The translations under genes and the position numbers were made by a program. This document shows positions 38,105 through 48,487 of a DNA stretch of 64,000 nucleotides, one piece after another (position 1 is the first letter of the stretch; each line of letters begins with the position of its first letter). Location: the NCBI GenBank assembly GCA_009731375.1, contig BJOX01000122.1:604872-668871 (forward strand), given 5' to 3'. This DNA is from Paulinella micropora. Lineage: Eukaryota; Cercozoa; Imbricatea; Euglyphida. The notes beneath the pieces are model-generated. The model made no database searches. It was not told where the DNA came from and saw nothing but the letters and a program-made list of their open reading frames with translations.

Positions 38105-39463
38105 AAGAGTAGCAAATTTGTCTGCAATCGGAATTGAGCAATCAGGCCCACTGTAGTAAGCTATACAGGTGCATATCTCGGGAGTGAACAACCGCAAGGC
38201 TTCATCGATTTCTGGCATGACACTTCGAGCATGCTCATGCAGCCTTGCCCAGTCTTGGTTTCTGCGCAGCAACTTACTAATCTCCTGTCCCTCTGCGTCA
38301 CCTATGTTGTTGTTCGAGAGCTCCAGGCTAGTCAACATGTTATTGACCTGCACGTGAAGACACATGCAATCCCATGCAACCGGGCCTCGGTAGCATTTCT
38401 AAAGTGACTTTTTGTGTATGTATAGGCGAATGCAACTCTGCTGGAGCATCGACTTGGGTTCTAACATGATCGGGGATGAAGGCGCCAAGGCCATTGGCCT
38501 AGCTCTTCAGGTACCTTCAGTGCTGCTGCGATTTCCTTAGCTTCATCAGCACCAATTTTATTGTCATCAAGCCGCAAACTTTGCAGCACCTTGTTCACCT
38601 GCACCGACACAAAGAAAACATGAGTGGAAAAGTGCTACCGGCCGCGGTAGCATTTTCCACTGGTATGTTTTGACTGCATATAGGTAAACAACAGTATTCG
38701 CAGCATCAACTTGCGTACTAACGATATTGGGGTCGAAGGTGCCAAGGCGATTGGCCTAGCTCTTCAGTACCTTCAGTGTTGTTGCGATTTCCTTAGCTCC
38801 ATCAGCACCAATGTTATTGTCACCAAGAGACAAAGTTTGCAGCATCTTGTTCACCTGCACTCACACAAACAAAACATAATTGAAAAAGTGCTACTGGCAC
38901 GTGCGGTAGCACTAAATAAATGCTGCTGGTGTTTGAATGCAGGTCCATTCGAGCCTCTCTAAACTCTCGCTCTGGAACAACAAGATCAGCATGCTGGAGC
39001 TATTGCTATCGGCAAGGGTTTGGAGGTCTGACCTTGAGTGCTCCGCGATATGCTCTGCGCCTTGCGCTCCAATTTTGTTCCAGCTTATGTCTAGCAATTG
39101 AAGCGTTTTATTGACCTATTTTTCAGCACACCACAAAGAAATATATGAATGCTAGCATGTGCGAAAAAACATTTTTGTGTGACGTTCGACTAAAAGCAAG
39201 AAGCATGAACAATATGTGTGTGTTGGCACATGCATTTTTCAAATGTCATATTACTGAACTTTATAGACCGTCAAGAATTCAGCCAAAATAGCCGCTTCAG
39301 CAGGCCCCAAACCTCTTGATTGCATACTTAGCTAAATGTCTTGTTGTCCCGCATTAAAGTGATGCATGTGTGCTAGATGTATGTTGAAACCTGGCATGAT
39401 GTGTGTGGTGCCTATGAGCACATATGTATATGTGTATGCATGTTTGTGTTGTTTGGTTATGTT

Positions 39464-39507
<44 letters not shown>

Positions 39508-39675
39508 GGGGGAGTGAGAAGAGAATTAGAGAATCGAGAAGGATAGAGAAAGAGGGAAGAAGAGAAACTAAGAGAAAGAGAGACACACACATAAACAAAC
39601 ACACACACACACACATACTTATTCACCACTTTTTCCTGTGCCGAGAAGGATGGAGAAAGAGGAGAGACGAGAAAC

Positions 39676-39716
<41 letters not shown>

Positions 39717-39986
39717 AAGAGAGAGAGAGAGAGAGACAGACAGGCAGACACACAGACAGATAAACAAACACACATGTACACACATACTTATTCACCACTT
39801 TCACCTGTAAAACACCATTTCATAAAATTTCCCTTCCGCTGTCTTAAACTAGCTGTAGCCCTGACTGCAGATGTAATGCCTTTGTGTCAGTCTGAGTCTG
39901 ACCTGCAGTCCCTTGGCGACTGCATAGGCACCAGAATCTCCCAAACTTTTATCGTGGAACCGTAGCTCCTTGCCTTCATTCCTGGC
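38105..39986 (-). CDS. Leucine-rich-repeat protein, one LRR per exon
   Basis: Six minus-strand exons can be read: 39986-39903, 39331-39269, 39115-39033, 38854-38771, 38598-38515 and 38347 to about 38105. All have AG acceptors and GT donors in phase 0. Most encode exactly one ribonuclease-inhibitor-type LRR of 28 residues, for example LQTLSLGDNNIGADGAKEIA and LQSLRLDDNKIGADEAKEIA. The 39331 exon is a 21-residue short repeat (GLGPAEAAILAEFLT). The last exon holds LTSLELSNNNIGDAEGQEIS followed by a non-repeat C-terminal region (WARLHEHARSVMPEIDEALR). Exon 39115-39033 is 83 nt because a G is missing where EALK is expected. Such LRR arrays are protein-binding scaffolds (NLR or RNase-inhibitor type); no effector domain is visible. 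The exon at 40455-40811 may belong upstream. Confidence 0.75.
38426..38510 (+). CDS. Plus-strand LRR exon 1 (frameshifted)
   Basis: Between AG (TATAG) and GTACCT lies an exon reading NATL...SIDLGSNMIGDEGAKAIG LALQ once one inserted base near 38441 is ignored (85 nt instead of 84). It is a canonical 28-residue LRR on the strand opposite the LRR gene. Its donor lies in the GGTACC that also holds the donor of the minus exon 38598-38515. Confidence 0.6.
38684..38767 (+). CDS. Plus-strand LRR exon 2
   Basis: Exactly 84 nt after ATATAG, encoding NSIRSINLRTNDIGVEGAKA then IGLALQ, an intact 28-residue LRR. The base after the exon is T: the GGTACC of unit 1 is reduced to GTACC here, so the plus donor is damaged while the minus donor (exon 38854-38771) is kept. 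Confidence 0.6.
38943..39025 (+). CDS. Plus-strand LRR exon 3 (frameshifted)
   Basis: Follows GAATGCAG and precedes GTCTGACC. It reads SLSKLSLWNNKIS and, after restoring one lost base, GAIAIGKGLE, so 83 nt instead of 84. The seven bases GTCTGAC after it are shared with the donor of minus exon 39115-39033. Confidence 0.55.
39116..39902. other. LRR-gene introns with purine and G-run repeats
   Basis: Apart from the small exon 39331-39269, this is intronic sequence on the minus strand. It holds a G homopolymer of about 40 (39467-39507) and duplicated GAGA/ACAC blocks, with ACTTATTCACCACTTT repeated near 39617 and 39785. Confidence 0.6.
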
Positions 39987-40136
39987 CTAAGCAAAGATGA
40001 TACCCATGCTCAACACAGCATTTGAACATGAAGATAAAAGACTCACACACAAGAAGTGAAAGAAAGGAGCTTCAAGCGAAAAGGCGAAAAAGTTGCAAAG
40101 AAAAGGAAGGCATGAGGCAATAAAAATAAAGGAAAA

Positions 40137-40320
<184 letters not shown>

Positions 40321-40454
40321 AAGAAAGATTAGCAGTACTATAAGAGACCACAAAATCGGTCAGGACATGGTGTTGGCCCGCACGTGAGGCTGCCAATGGA
40401 GGCTGCTTTGGCAGCCTCCATGTTGTCGCTCTTCTTAGCTTCTGTCGCCCTCAC

Positions 40455-40811
40455 GAACGAAAAGAGATCACCGGAGTTGACGTAGATAGGTGAGGTAGCT
40501 TCAGTGGGAAGAGGATTTGCCTATAACCTTACAGTAGTTGCACCTTCAGCTGCTTTAGCTTCGCGAATCGCTTCTCTTTTCTTTTTGTGCCTGAGATTTC
40601 TCAAGGAGGATTTTGCAGCCTCTGGCTTTTTTGTTTCTTCGTCTGCGATAACGGATGTGGACGATGATGAGGATTCGATTTCCCACTTAGAGGTACTCTC
40701 GGGCGCATACCTGATAACTTTTCTTCGCCTTCTCTTGCCATTAAAATCATCTGCTGACTGCCATTCTTCTTTGATCTTGTCTGGCATGCGATAGAATATT
40801 TGTGGTGCTCT
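40455..40811 (-). CDS. Unrecognised charged exon, contains in-frame TAG
   Basis: Begins after an AG (TCCAAG) with RAPQIFYRMPDKIKEEWQ. It continues through a basic stretch (GKRRRRKVIRYAPE), a Ser run and a Lys/Ala-rich segment (LRNLRHKKKREAIREAKAAE). At 40521-40523 the frame meets TAG, then continues in protein-like fashion (ANPLPTEATSPIYVNSGDLF) to a GTGAGG donor at 40454. A second possible donor, GTAAGG, lies just before the TAG at 40532, so the exon may end there instead. Both options are phase 0, like the downstream LRR exons on this strand. I do not recognise the family. It may be the N-terminal part of the LRR protein or a separate gene. Confidence 0.5.
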
Positions 40812-41168
40812 CTTGGACGTGTGACAGACAGACAGACATAGGTAAATATACATATATACATGCACACATACATACATACATATATATATACATGCATACA
40901 TACATACATACATACATACATACATACATTGCAAACACGCATACATACATATACATACATAGATACTGTTATTCCGGTAATGATTTGCTTAAAATCGATT
41001 ACTCCACCCAATATGGAGAGTTGTTGTCACAACGCTTCGTCCATACCTGGAGATATTTTCTCCATGCACACGTCTATCAACATGGACGTTTGAGGTGAAA
41101 GGATCTAGTTCTGATGATAATTATTGACGTGGAAGTACTCGTGGACTCGAAATCAAACTCGTTTTAGA
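40812..41168. other. (ACAT)n and spacer between divergent genes
   Basis: GACA/ACAT repeats (40824-40970) then about 200 bp of unique sequence upstream of the transporter. It could hold promoters for both directions, but I see no recognisable element. Confidence 0.5.
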
Positions 41169-42390
41169 ATGCAGACTACCGACAAAGGTCTAAATCCGCT
41201 CACTATTCGCTCGTTGGGGATTGGTTCGGCTCTGGGTACAGCTCTGGGTGCCCAGAATGTGTACTTTGGTCTCCGCAGTGGTACTTCGTTCGGCGGGAGC
41301 GTCGTGAGCTCCTTGCTGGGGTATGCGGCCGTTAAGGCTCTAACGAGCACAAGACTTTCTCGCACCACCTTCACGCTGCAGGAGAATGTGATTCTACAAA
41401 CCACAGCGGTCACAGGGCAGAGCGTCATTTTTATTGGAGGATTTAGTACTTACTTTCTCGCTATGTCCACAGAAGTGATGGAGGCGAATCCTCTACTTGG
41501 CAGTGATGTTTACAACTTCACGTATCCTTTCGCCGTGGCTTGGCTTTTCCTCACGATTTGCTTGGGCTTCTTTTTGGCACAGCCCATGCGCAAGTAACTC
41601 GTTGAAAAGGTTGACTATAGTTGGCCGACTCCCAGAGCCACCGCTATTGTTCTCAAAGCTCTTCACAGTGGCAGTGACAGCGGTGCAGATTCGGCCGTTA
41701 GCTCCCTCAACAAAGTTACTTTGATATGCATAGCATGGAGTTGGTTCAAATGGCTATACGGCCCTGCAATGGAAGCGTGGCCTATTTTCGGTTCCGTTGC
41801 CGCGGCCCGTTACCATTGGACCTTGGATTGGAGCACGGCCTATATCGGCAGCGGCATGATGCTAACGCGTAACACCGCATACAGCATGCTCTTAGGAGCA
41901 GTGGTAATGTTTGGGGTTGTTTCTCCAATTATGGACAGTGTGAACTGTTTCAGTGTGACGGGCGAACCTTGTCCTGCGGGTTTTGATGGACTTAAAGCGT
42001 ATTGGTTTTTGCCGCCGCTGGCTATCACAGTAGTGGACTCGTTGTACGAGCTGGGAAAATTAGCACTCCGAGGTGTCCGCAGTTTGCTTCGTCAGCCAGC
42101 TGAGCGACCCGCAGCTGAGCGACCCGAAGCCTCGCTGGAGTGCAGCCCGCGGCTTGAAGCGGCAGCCTTCGAAGTGTCTAGAGCTGACTCTGTCAACCCT
42201 CCTGCAAGCTCTGTCTCCATCGACGTCCCCACCAGAATCATATCGCTCAGCGCCCCACATTCTAGCTGTTCTCTTTCTCTCACATCGAACTCTCCTCACT
42301 CCCCTCTGCCCCCTTTCATGGACGCTGTCAACAAAGACGGAAACATCGGCACCCGCACGGAAGTTGTCAAAATGACCAAGATCTGGACAA
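41169..42390 (+). CDS. YSL/OPT-family transporter, exon 1 (in-frame TAA)
   Basis: First and largest exon of a proton-coupled oligopeptide or metal-chelate transporter in the plasma or an internal membrane. The start is the ATG of MQTTDKGLNPL (41169); an in-frame ATG at 41124 is an alternative, and an exon boundary at TTTTAG just before it is possible. Hallmarks: GTALGAQNVYFGLRSGTSFG (first helices and NYFGLKTG-like motif), TLQENVILQTTAVTGQS (ENN-QT motif), SWPTPRATAIVLKALHS (YPSGTATA-LI-FHT equivalent) and WSWFKWLYGP. A TAA at 41595-41597 interrupts the conserved stretch between AQPMRK and LVEKVDY in the same frame; relatives are continuous here. A variable loop (about 42090-42390) follows. 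The link to the next exon needs a frame change near 42390-42430, by a small intron or an indel. Confidence 0.8.
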
Positions 42391-42421
42391 GTGTGAGAGA
42401 GATGCAGGGCAGGCCAGTGAG

Positions 42422-42709
42422 ACACGGGAAAGGAAGGGCTACGAAATTCCTGACTGGTTTCCCATGGCGGGCTATACGCTGAACGGGTTGTTGATTGTGT
42501 TGCTGCTCCCACATCTCGTCCACGGCATACGCTGGTATCAGTGCCTGATTACCCTGTTAGTCAGCCCCTTGGTAGGCTATGGGGTGAACGTAGGGGCAGC
42601 AGAGACAGACGTCGCACTCGTCTCTGCTGTGGGGAAGTTCGTCATCATCTGCATGGGCGACTGGGTGGGTACTATGAACGGCATCTTATTTCTGGCGGGG
42701 CTGGGAATG
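42422..42709 (+). CDS. YSL/OPT transporter, exon 2
   Basis: Reads RKGYEIPDWFPMAGYTLNG, HLVHGIRWYQCLITLLVSPL, AAETD and GKFVIICMGDWVGTMNG, then ends FLAGLGM before GTATGC. This matches the iPxW-GY, P-L-a-naxGxTD and GK-xF segments of the family, covering about three membrane helices. The 5' boundary is uncertain because the preceding exon is in another frame. The 3' boundary is phase 0. It is immediately followed by (ACAT)n. Confidence 0.75.
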
Positions 42710-43673
42710 GTATGCACACATAACATACACACACAAACATACATACATACATACATACAACACATTCGCATGCACTCACATACGTACATAATTATTCATA
42801 GATGATCATACATGCATACATTAACATACATACATACATCATACATACATACATACATACATACATACATACATACATACATACCTAAATAAATACACAC
42901 ATACACACACATACAGATATCCACAGGTAATAACCGTGGGATCTAGAGGCAATTTTCGTTATATGCGTACATCATACATACATACATACATACATACATA
43001 CACACATACACACATACATACACATACATACATACATACATACATACATACACCTAAATAAATACACACACATACATACAGATATCCACAGGTAATAACC
43101 GTGGGATCTTGAGGCAATTTTCGTTATATGCGTACATCATACATACATACATACATACATACATACATGCACACATACATACACATACACACATACATAC
43201 ATACATACATACATGCATACTTACATACATACATACATGCATACATACATACATACATACATACATACATAGATACATAAAACAAATAAAACAGTATACT
43301 GTTTTATTTATTTATTTATTTTATTCATCTTATTCATAGTCTTGCTGATTCTGTGTTTGCAACGTTCGAAACTTAAAACTTACACAGCATTCTCTGTTGC
43401 TTCACACGTGTCGTTTATGTTGTTTCGTCAGAAGTGTGCTGTTTTTCAATGAGAAGTTCCTATTTCTTAAGTACAACGAACAATGACTTCAAGCGCTTCG
43501 ATCTCAGTCAATATTTGCATCTGCAACCTGTGTTATGGCTCATGAGAAGGCTCTTGATGAGAGCTTTCCAATGAGCCACTACACAAGCCGCAAAGATCAG
43601 AACCGGCTGAGAACGAAACGTTTTGAAGTCATTGCTAATTGTGGTTACATACAAGGAACTTCTAATATTACAG
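42710..43673. other. Transporter intron with (ACAT)n and a duplicated block
   Basis: ACAT/CACA repeats. A roughly 95-bp block (CAGATATCCACAGGTAATAA, CGTGGGATCT, TATGCGTACATCATACAT) occurs at about 42914 and 43080. About 350 bp of unique DNA precede the next exon. Confidence 0.7.
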
Positions 43674-43757
43674 GTAACTGTGGGATCGAGTGGGGATTTG
43701 CTTGGAGACTACAAAGTAGCAGCGCTGTGCGGCACGCCCCCCCGCAAAATGCTACAG
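43674..43757 (+). CDS. YSL/OPT transporter, exon 3
   Basis: An 84-nt, phase-0 exon between ATTACAG and GTCTGG encoding VTVGSSGDLLGDYKVAALCG then TPPRKMLQ. It corresponds to the SxxxDLLxDYKxxxxxGxxPRKM signature loop of the family. It joins smoothly after GLGM (exon 2) and before AQVIG (exon 4). Its last 55 nt plus intron are tandemly duplicated just downstream. Confidence 0.75.
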
Positions 43758-43792
43758 GTCTGGTATACATTCTTCATTCATACATACACATT

Positions 43793-43850
43793 GGAGACTA
43801 CAAAGTGGCAGCGCTGTGCGGCACGTCCCCCCGCAAAATGCTACAGGTAG
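43793..43850 (+). pseudogene. Duplicate of exon 3 3' half
   Basis: GDYKVAALCGTSPRKMLQ plus a GT donor, in a tandem duplication of about 90 bp that includes the following intron start (TATACATTCTTCATTCATAC). It lacks the exon's 5' half and an evident acceptor, so normal splicing is unlikely. Its SP is the commoner family residue pair where exon 3 has PP. Confidence 0.65.
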
Positions 43851-44635
<785 letters not shown>

Positions 44636-44667
44636 TATTTACAAAGTGGCGGCGTTGTGCGTCACGT

Positions 44668-44730
<63 letters not shown>

Positions 44731-44850
44731 TATAGATAGATAGATTGATTGATTGATAGATAGAAATATGGATAGATAGATAGATTGATAGATAGATAGA
44801 TCACCCCGCTATGCTACAGGTATTCTACGCTTTCTACATTCATATACATT
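44636..44850 (+). pseudogene. Third exon-3 copy split by (GATA)n
   Basis: TTACAAAGTGGCGGCGTTGTG to GTCACG (44639-44667) matches the first part of the duplicated exon segment. About 135 bp of (GATA)n follow, then CACCCCGCTATGCTACAGGT (44802-44821) and the same downstream TTC-TACATTCATA tract. A microsatellite therefore sits inside the exon copy. Confidence 0.6.
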
Positions 44851-45040
44851 CATATATACGTATACATGTAATACATACAAGTATCCAATTTTATCTAATC
44901 TAACGTTGAGTGTGTGCTATGTGATGTGATGTGATGTTATGTTATGTATGTCATGTTAATTTTATGTGACGTTTATGTGGCCACCTGGCAAATTATATGG
45001 ATAGATAGAGTACTTAGATGGACCGAAATAGTATATTATG

Positions 45041-45187
45041 CGGCTAGCCACAAATTTGACGTGTTTTGCGGGCGAGCCGGGCCGGCGAGCCGGGCCGGCG
45101 AGCCCGCAAACACGTCAAATTTGGCGCGCCGCACATGTAGTTTTATCGGTAACCTGACCACATTTTGTGGAGGTGACCGATAAAAAT
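45041..45187. repeat. Twin-hairpin element, copy 1
   Basis: Two adjacent inverted repeats. Arm AAATTTGACGTGTTTTGCGG is paired with its complement CCGC-AAACACGTCAAATTT around a CCGG-rich loop. Then TTTTATCGGTAACCT pairs with AGGTGACCGATAAAA around CACATTTTGTGG-type sequence. A diverged second copy at 52821-52975 keeps both stems. Possible identities: a fold-back MITE or a structured RNA source. No ORF. Confidence 0.7.
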
Positions 45188-45389
45188 AAGGGAGGTTCGC
45201 GCGGATAAATAAACAGAGCAACAGAGCACGTGGATAAATAGAGTGCATAGATAGATTGGACAAATCAGGGAGGTCGCATGGATATAAGTTAGTCACCAAT
45301 ACATACACATATACTTACACATTCAAAATATGTACTATCAACTCATACACATACGTACGCATTCATATATGCACATACATACATCCATA

Positions 45390-45420
<31 letters not shown>

Positions 45421-45780
45421 CAGACAGACAGACAGACAGACAACATACATACATACATACAACATACATGCATACATACATACATGCATACATGCATACA
45501 TACATACATACATACATACATACATACATACATGTACAACGCGCGGGTGATGTGCAGGCACAGGTCATCATACACACATACACACATATACATACATACA
45601 TACATACATACATACATACATACGTAAGAACATACAAACATGTGTACAACGCGTGGGTGATGTGCAGGCGCAGGTCATAATACATACATACACACATACA
45701 CATATATACATACATACATACATACATACGTAAGAACATACAAACATGTGTACTATCTACCTATCTACCTATCTATCTAC

Positions 45781-45850
<70 letters not shown>
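45188..45850. repeat. (ACAT)n and (CTAT)n with exon-4 edge copies
   Basis: ACAT repeats containing two copies (about 45533 and 45651) of GGGTGATGTGCAGGC(A/G)CAGGT, which matches the 5' boundary of transporter exon 4, followed by CTAT repeats. Confidence 0.8.
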
Positions 45851-46120
45851 GTCGGTTTATACTAGACTGTCGACAGTCTCGAAACTCCATCTGCTTACTG
45901 GGCCCTCTGTAATGGAGGTGGGAGCTCGTTCTGCAAGGGGCGCTTTATGGAACGAGCCCTGGCCCCGCCTGGTACTAGGGAGCTTTGGTATTGCCTGTAT
46001 CAGTCCCTTCCGTGCAAACATCACGGCTTAGCTGGGCATCGGGTTAATACTTTACCCACAGACTTCCTGGTTGACGAAATCAGAAGCTCCTTTTTTCTGA
46101 CATTAGTCGATATTTCATCT
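45851..46120 (+). mobile_element. B-family copy
   Basis: 5'-truncated at GTCGGTTTATACTAG, with one base missing in CTGTCGACAGTC, ending at CATCT and directly followed by another B copy. Confidence 0.8.
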
Positions 46121-46424
46121 GGTTTTTTGAAATGGGTGCCATCTGTCGATAGACAGAGAATTAGGGGATGGTGTGGGTGTGCTGGGCCCGTGGTGGGGTG
46201 CCTCATGTGTGCCTAGCCATATGCCTATAAGTCACATGCCGAAATAGCGACGGGAAGCACAATCCTGTTCCCTCAGGGTGCCCTTTCTTGCTTGCGGTTT
46301 ATACTAGACTGTCGAACAGTCTCGAAACTCCATCTGCTTACTGGGTCCTCTATAATGGAGGTGGGAGCTCGTTCTGCAAGGGGCGCTTATGGAACGAGCC
46401 CTGGCCCCGCCTGGTACTAGGGAG
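46121..46424 (+). mobile_element. B-family copy, head-to-tail with previous
   Basis: Starts at the extended 5' part (TTTTTTGAAATGGGTGCC), lacks about 40 bp around GAGCCCGGAATAAAACCC, and is cut by the gap 46425-47146. Confidence 0.8.
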
Positions 46425-47146
46425 NNNNNNNNNNNNNNNNNNNNNNNNNNNNNNNNNNNNNNNNNNNNNNNNNNNNNNNNNNNNNNNNNNNNNNNNNNNN
46501 NNNNNNNNNNNNNNNNNNNNNNNNNNNNNNNNNNNNNNNNNNNNNNNNNNNNNNNNNNNNNNNNNNNNNNNNNNNNNNNNNNNNNNNNNNNNNNNNNNNN
46601 NNNNNNNNNNNNNNNNNNNNNNNNNNNNNNNNNNNNNNNNNNNNNNNNNNNNNNNNNNNNNNNNNNNNNNNNNNNNNNNNNNNNNNNNNNNNNNNNNNNN
46701 NNNNNNNNNNNNNNNNNNNNNNNNNNNNNNNNNNNNNNNNNNNNNNNNNNNNNNNNNNNNNNNNNNNNNNNNNNNNNNNNNNNNNNNNNNNNNNNNNNNN
46801 NNNNNNNNNNNNNNNNNNNNNNNNNNNNNNNNNNNNNNNNNNNNNNNNNNNNNNNNNNNNNNNNNNNNNNNNNNNNNNNNNNNNNNNNNNNNNNNNNNNN
46901 NNNNNNNNNNNNNNNNNNNNNNNNNNNNNNNNNNNNNNNNNNNNNNNNNNNNNNNNNNNNNNNNNNNNNNNNNNNNNNNNNNNNNNNNNNNNNNNNNNNN
47001 NNNNNNNNNNNNNNNNNNNNNNNNNNNNNNNNNNNNNNNNNNNNNNNNNNNNNNNNNNNNNNNNNNNNNNNNNNNNNNNNNNNNNNNNNNNNNNNNNNNN
47101 NNNNNNNNNNNNNNNNNNNNNNNNNNNNNNNNNNNNNNNNNNNNNN

Positions 47147-47323
47147 GCTTATGGAACGAGCCCTGGCCCCGCCTGGTACTAGGGAGCTTTGGTATCGCCT
47201 GTATCAGTCCCTTCCGTGCAAACATCACGGCTTAGCTGGGCATCGGGTTAATACTTTACCCACAGACTTCCTTGGTTGACGAAATCAGAAGCTCCTTTTT
47301 TCTGACATTAGTCGATATCTCAT
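47147..47323 (+). mobile_element. B-family 3' end after gap
   Basis: Visible from CTTATGGAACGAGCCC to CATCT(ATCT)n. It lies within transporter intron 3. Confidence 0.8.
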
Positions 47324-47335
47324 CTATCTACCTAC

Positions 47336-47430
<95 letters not shown>

Positions 47431-47459
47431 CCTACCTACCTACCTACCTACCTACCTAC

Positions 47460-47535
<76 letters not shown>

Positions 47536-47547
47536 GGTGATGTCCAG
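47324..47547. repeat. (ATCT)n up to an exon acceptor
   Basis: CTAT/CCTA repeats end only 12 bp before the acceptor (GGTGATGTCCAG) of exon 4, so the microsatellite occupies the branch-point region of the intron. Confidence 0.85.
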
Positions 47548-47646
47548 GCACAGGTCATCGGGGCGATTCCTGCAGTCTGCGTCATGCCGTTGATCTACCG
47601 CGCCTTCTTGGCTGCCTTCCCCATCACCCCAGCTGGCAACTTCACG
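47548..47646 (+). CDS. YSL/OPT transporter, exon 4
   Basis: A 99-nt, phase-0 exon: [20 protein letters not shown] then [13 protein letters not shown], preceded by GTCCAG and followed by GTCCTT. The SQVIG/AQVIG motif followed by a membrane helix is characteristic of YSL/OPT proteins, directly after the DYK-PRKM loop of exon 3. A TAA occurs seven bases past the donor but lies in the intron. Confidence 0.8.
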
Positions 47647-47652
47647 GTCCTT

Positions 47653-47704
<52 letters not shown>

Positions 47705-47715
47705 AAAGCTTAAAG

Positions 47716-47749
<34 letters not shown>

Positions 47750-48073
47750 TGTATGTTTTGCATGTATGCATGTGTGTTTGGATGTATTTATGCTTTGCAT
47801 GTATGCATGTTTGCATGTATGTATGTATGTATGTATGCGTATGTATGTATGTATGTTTGTATGTATGCATGTATGTATGTATGTATGTTTGTATGTATGT
47901 ATGCATGCATGCTTCATGCAATGCATGTATGTCATGCATGCATGCTTCATGCAATTCATGTATGTATGTATGTATGTATGTATGTATGCAATGTATGTAT
48001 GCAATGTATGTATGTATGTATGTATGTATGTATGTATGTATGTATGTATGTATGTATTAATATTAATATGTAG
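47647..48073. repeat. Intron of (AT)n and (ATGT)n
   Basis: TA repeats around the palindrome AAGCTTAAAGCTT, then ATGT/GCAT repeats, ending in an AG acceptor (TATGTAG). Confidence 0.9.
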
Positions 48074-48487
48074 GCGCCTGGCGCGGTTGCTCTGAGGGCC
48101 CTCGCCTCCATGTTTACTTCCGGCTTCGGATTGCTCCCTCCCCATGTCTCACTCCTCGTGCTAGCCTTTGCCTTGCTCGCGCTCCTCAACAATCTGGTTC
48201 GCGACTTTGGCCCAGCGGCCTGGCGGCCCTACCTTCCCAGCAGCATGGGCTTCGTGGTCGGCGGCTACATTGCGCCCGCCTTCGGCCTGAATCCCTTCTT
48301 TGGCTTCCTGATCGCTGAGGCATGGCGCAGGTCCAGCCCGAAGTCCGCGGCCAAGCTGCTGCCTGCGTTGAGCGCCGGGATGATCGCGGGGGAGGGCATC
48401 GGCGCGACTCTCGAGGCTTTTGTCACTCTGGCGGGATGCGCGCCGCCGGCCGGCATGGCGATTTCCTTTGCGGGACTTAGTAGATGA
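48074..48487 (+). CDS. YSL/OPT transporter, last exon
   Basis: 138 codons: APGAVALRALASMFTSGFGL, LNNLVRDF, PSSMGFVVGGYIAPAFGLNP, FFGFLIAEAW, SAGMIAGEGIGATLEAFVTL and AGCAPPAGM, ending in TGA (48485-48487). These are the terminal helices and the aGLIxGEG and P-P-M signatures of the family. Joined phase 0 to exon 4 (GNFT|APGA). The five exons together give about 700 residues, the usual full length. The exon is GC-rich compared with its surroundings. Substrate (peptide or metal-nicotianamine-like chelate) cannot be told from sequence. Confidence 0.85.
   Translation, partial: APGAVALRALASMFTSGFGLLPPHVSLLVLAFALLALLNNLVRDFGPAAWRPYLPSSMGFVVGGYIAPAFGLNPFFGFLIAEAWRRSSPKSAAKLLPALSAGMIAGEGIGATLEAFVTLAGCAPPAGMAISFAGLSR

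Noticed and set aside
41590-41610. A 16-nt GT...AG intron removing the TAA
   Set aside because: It would shift the reading frame away from the conserved WPTPRATA segment.
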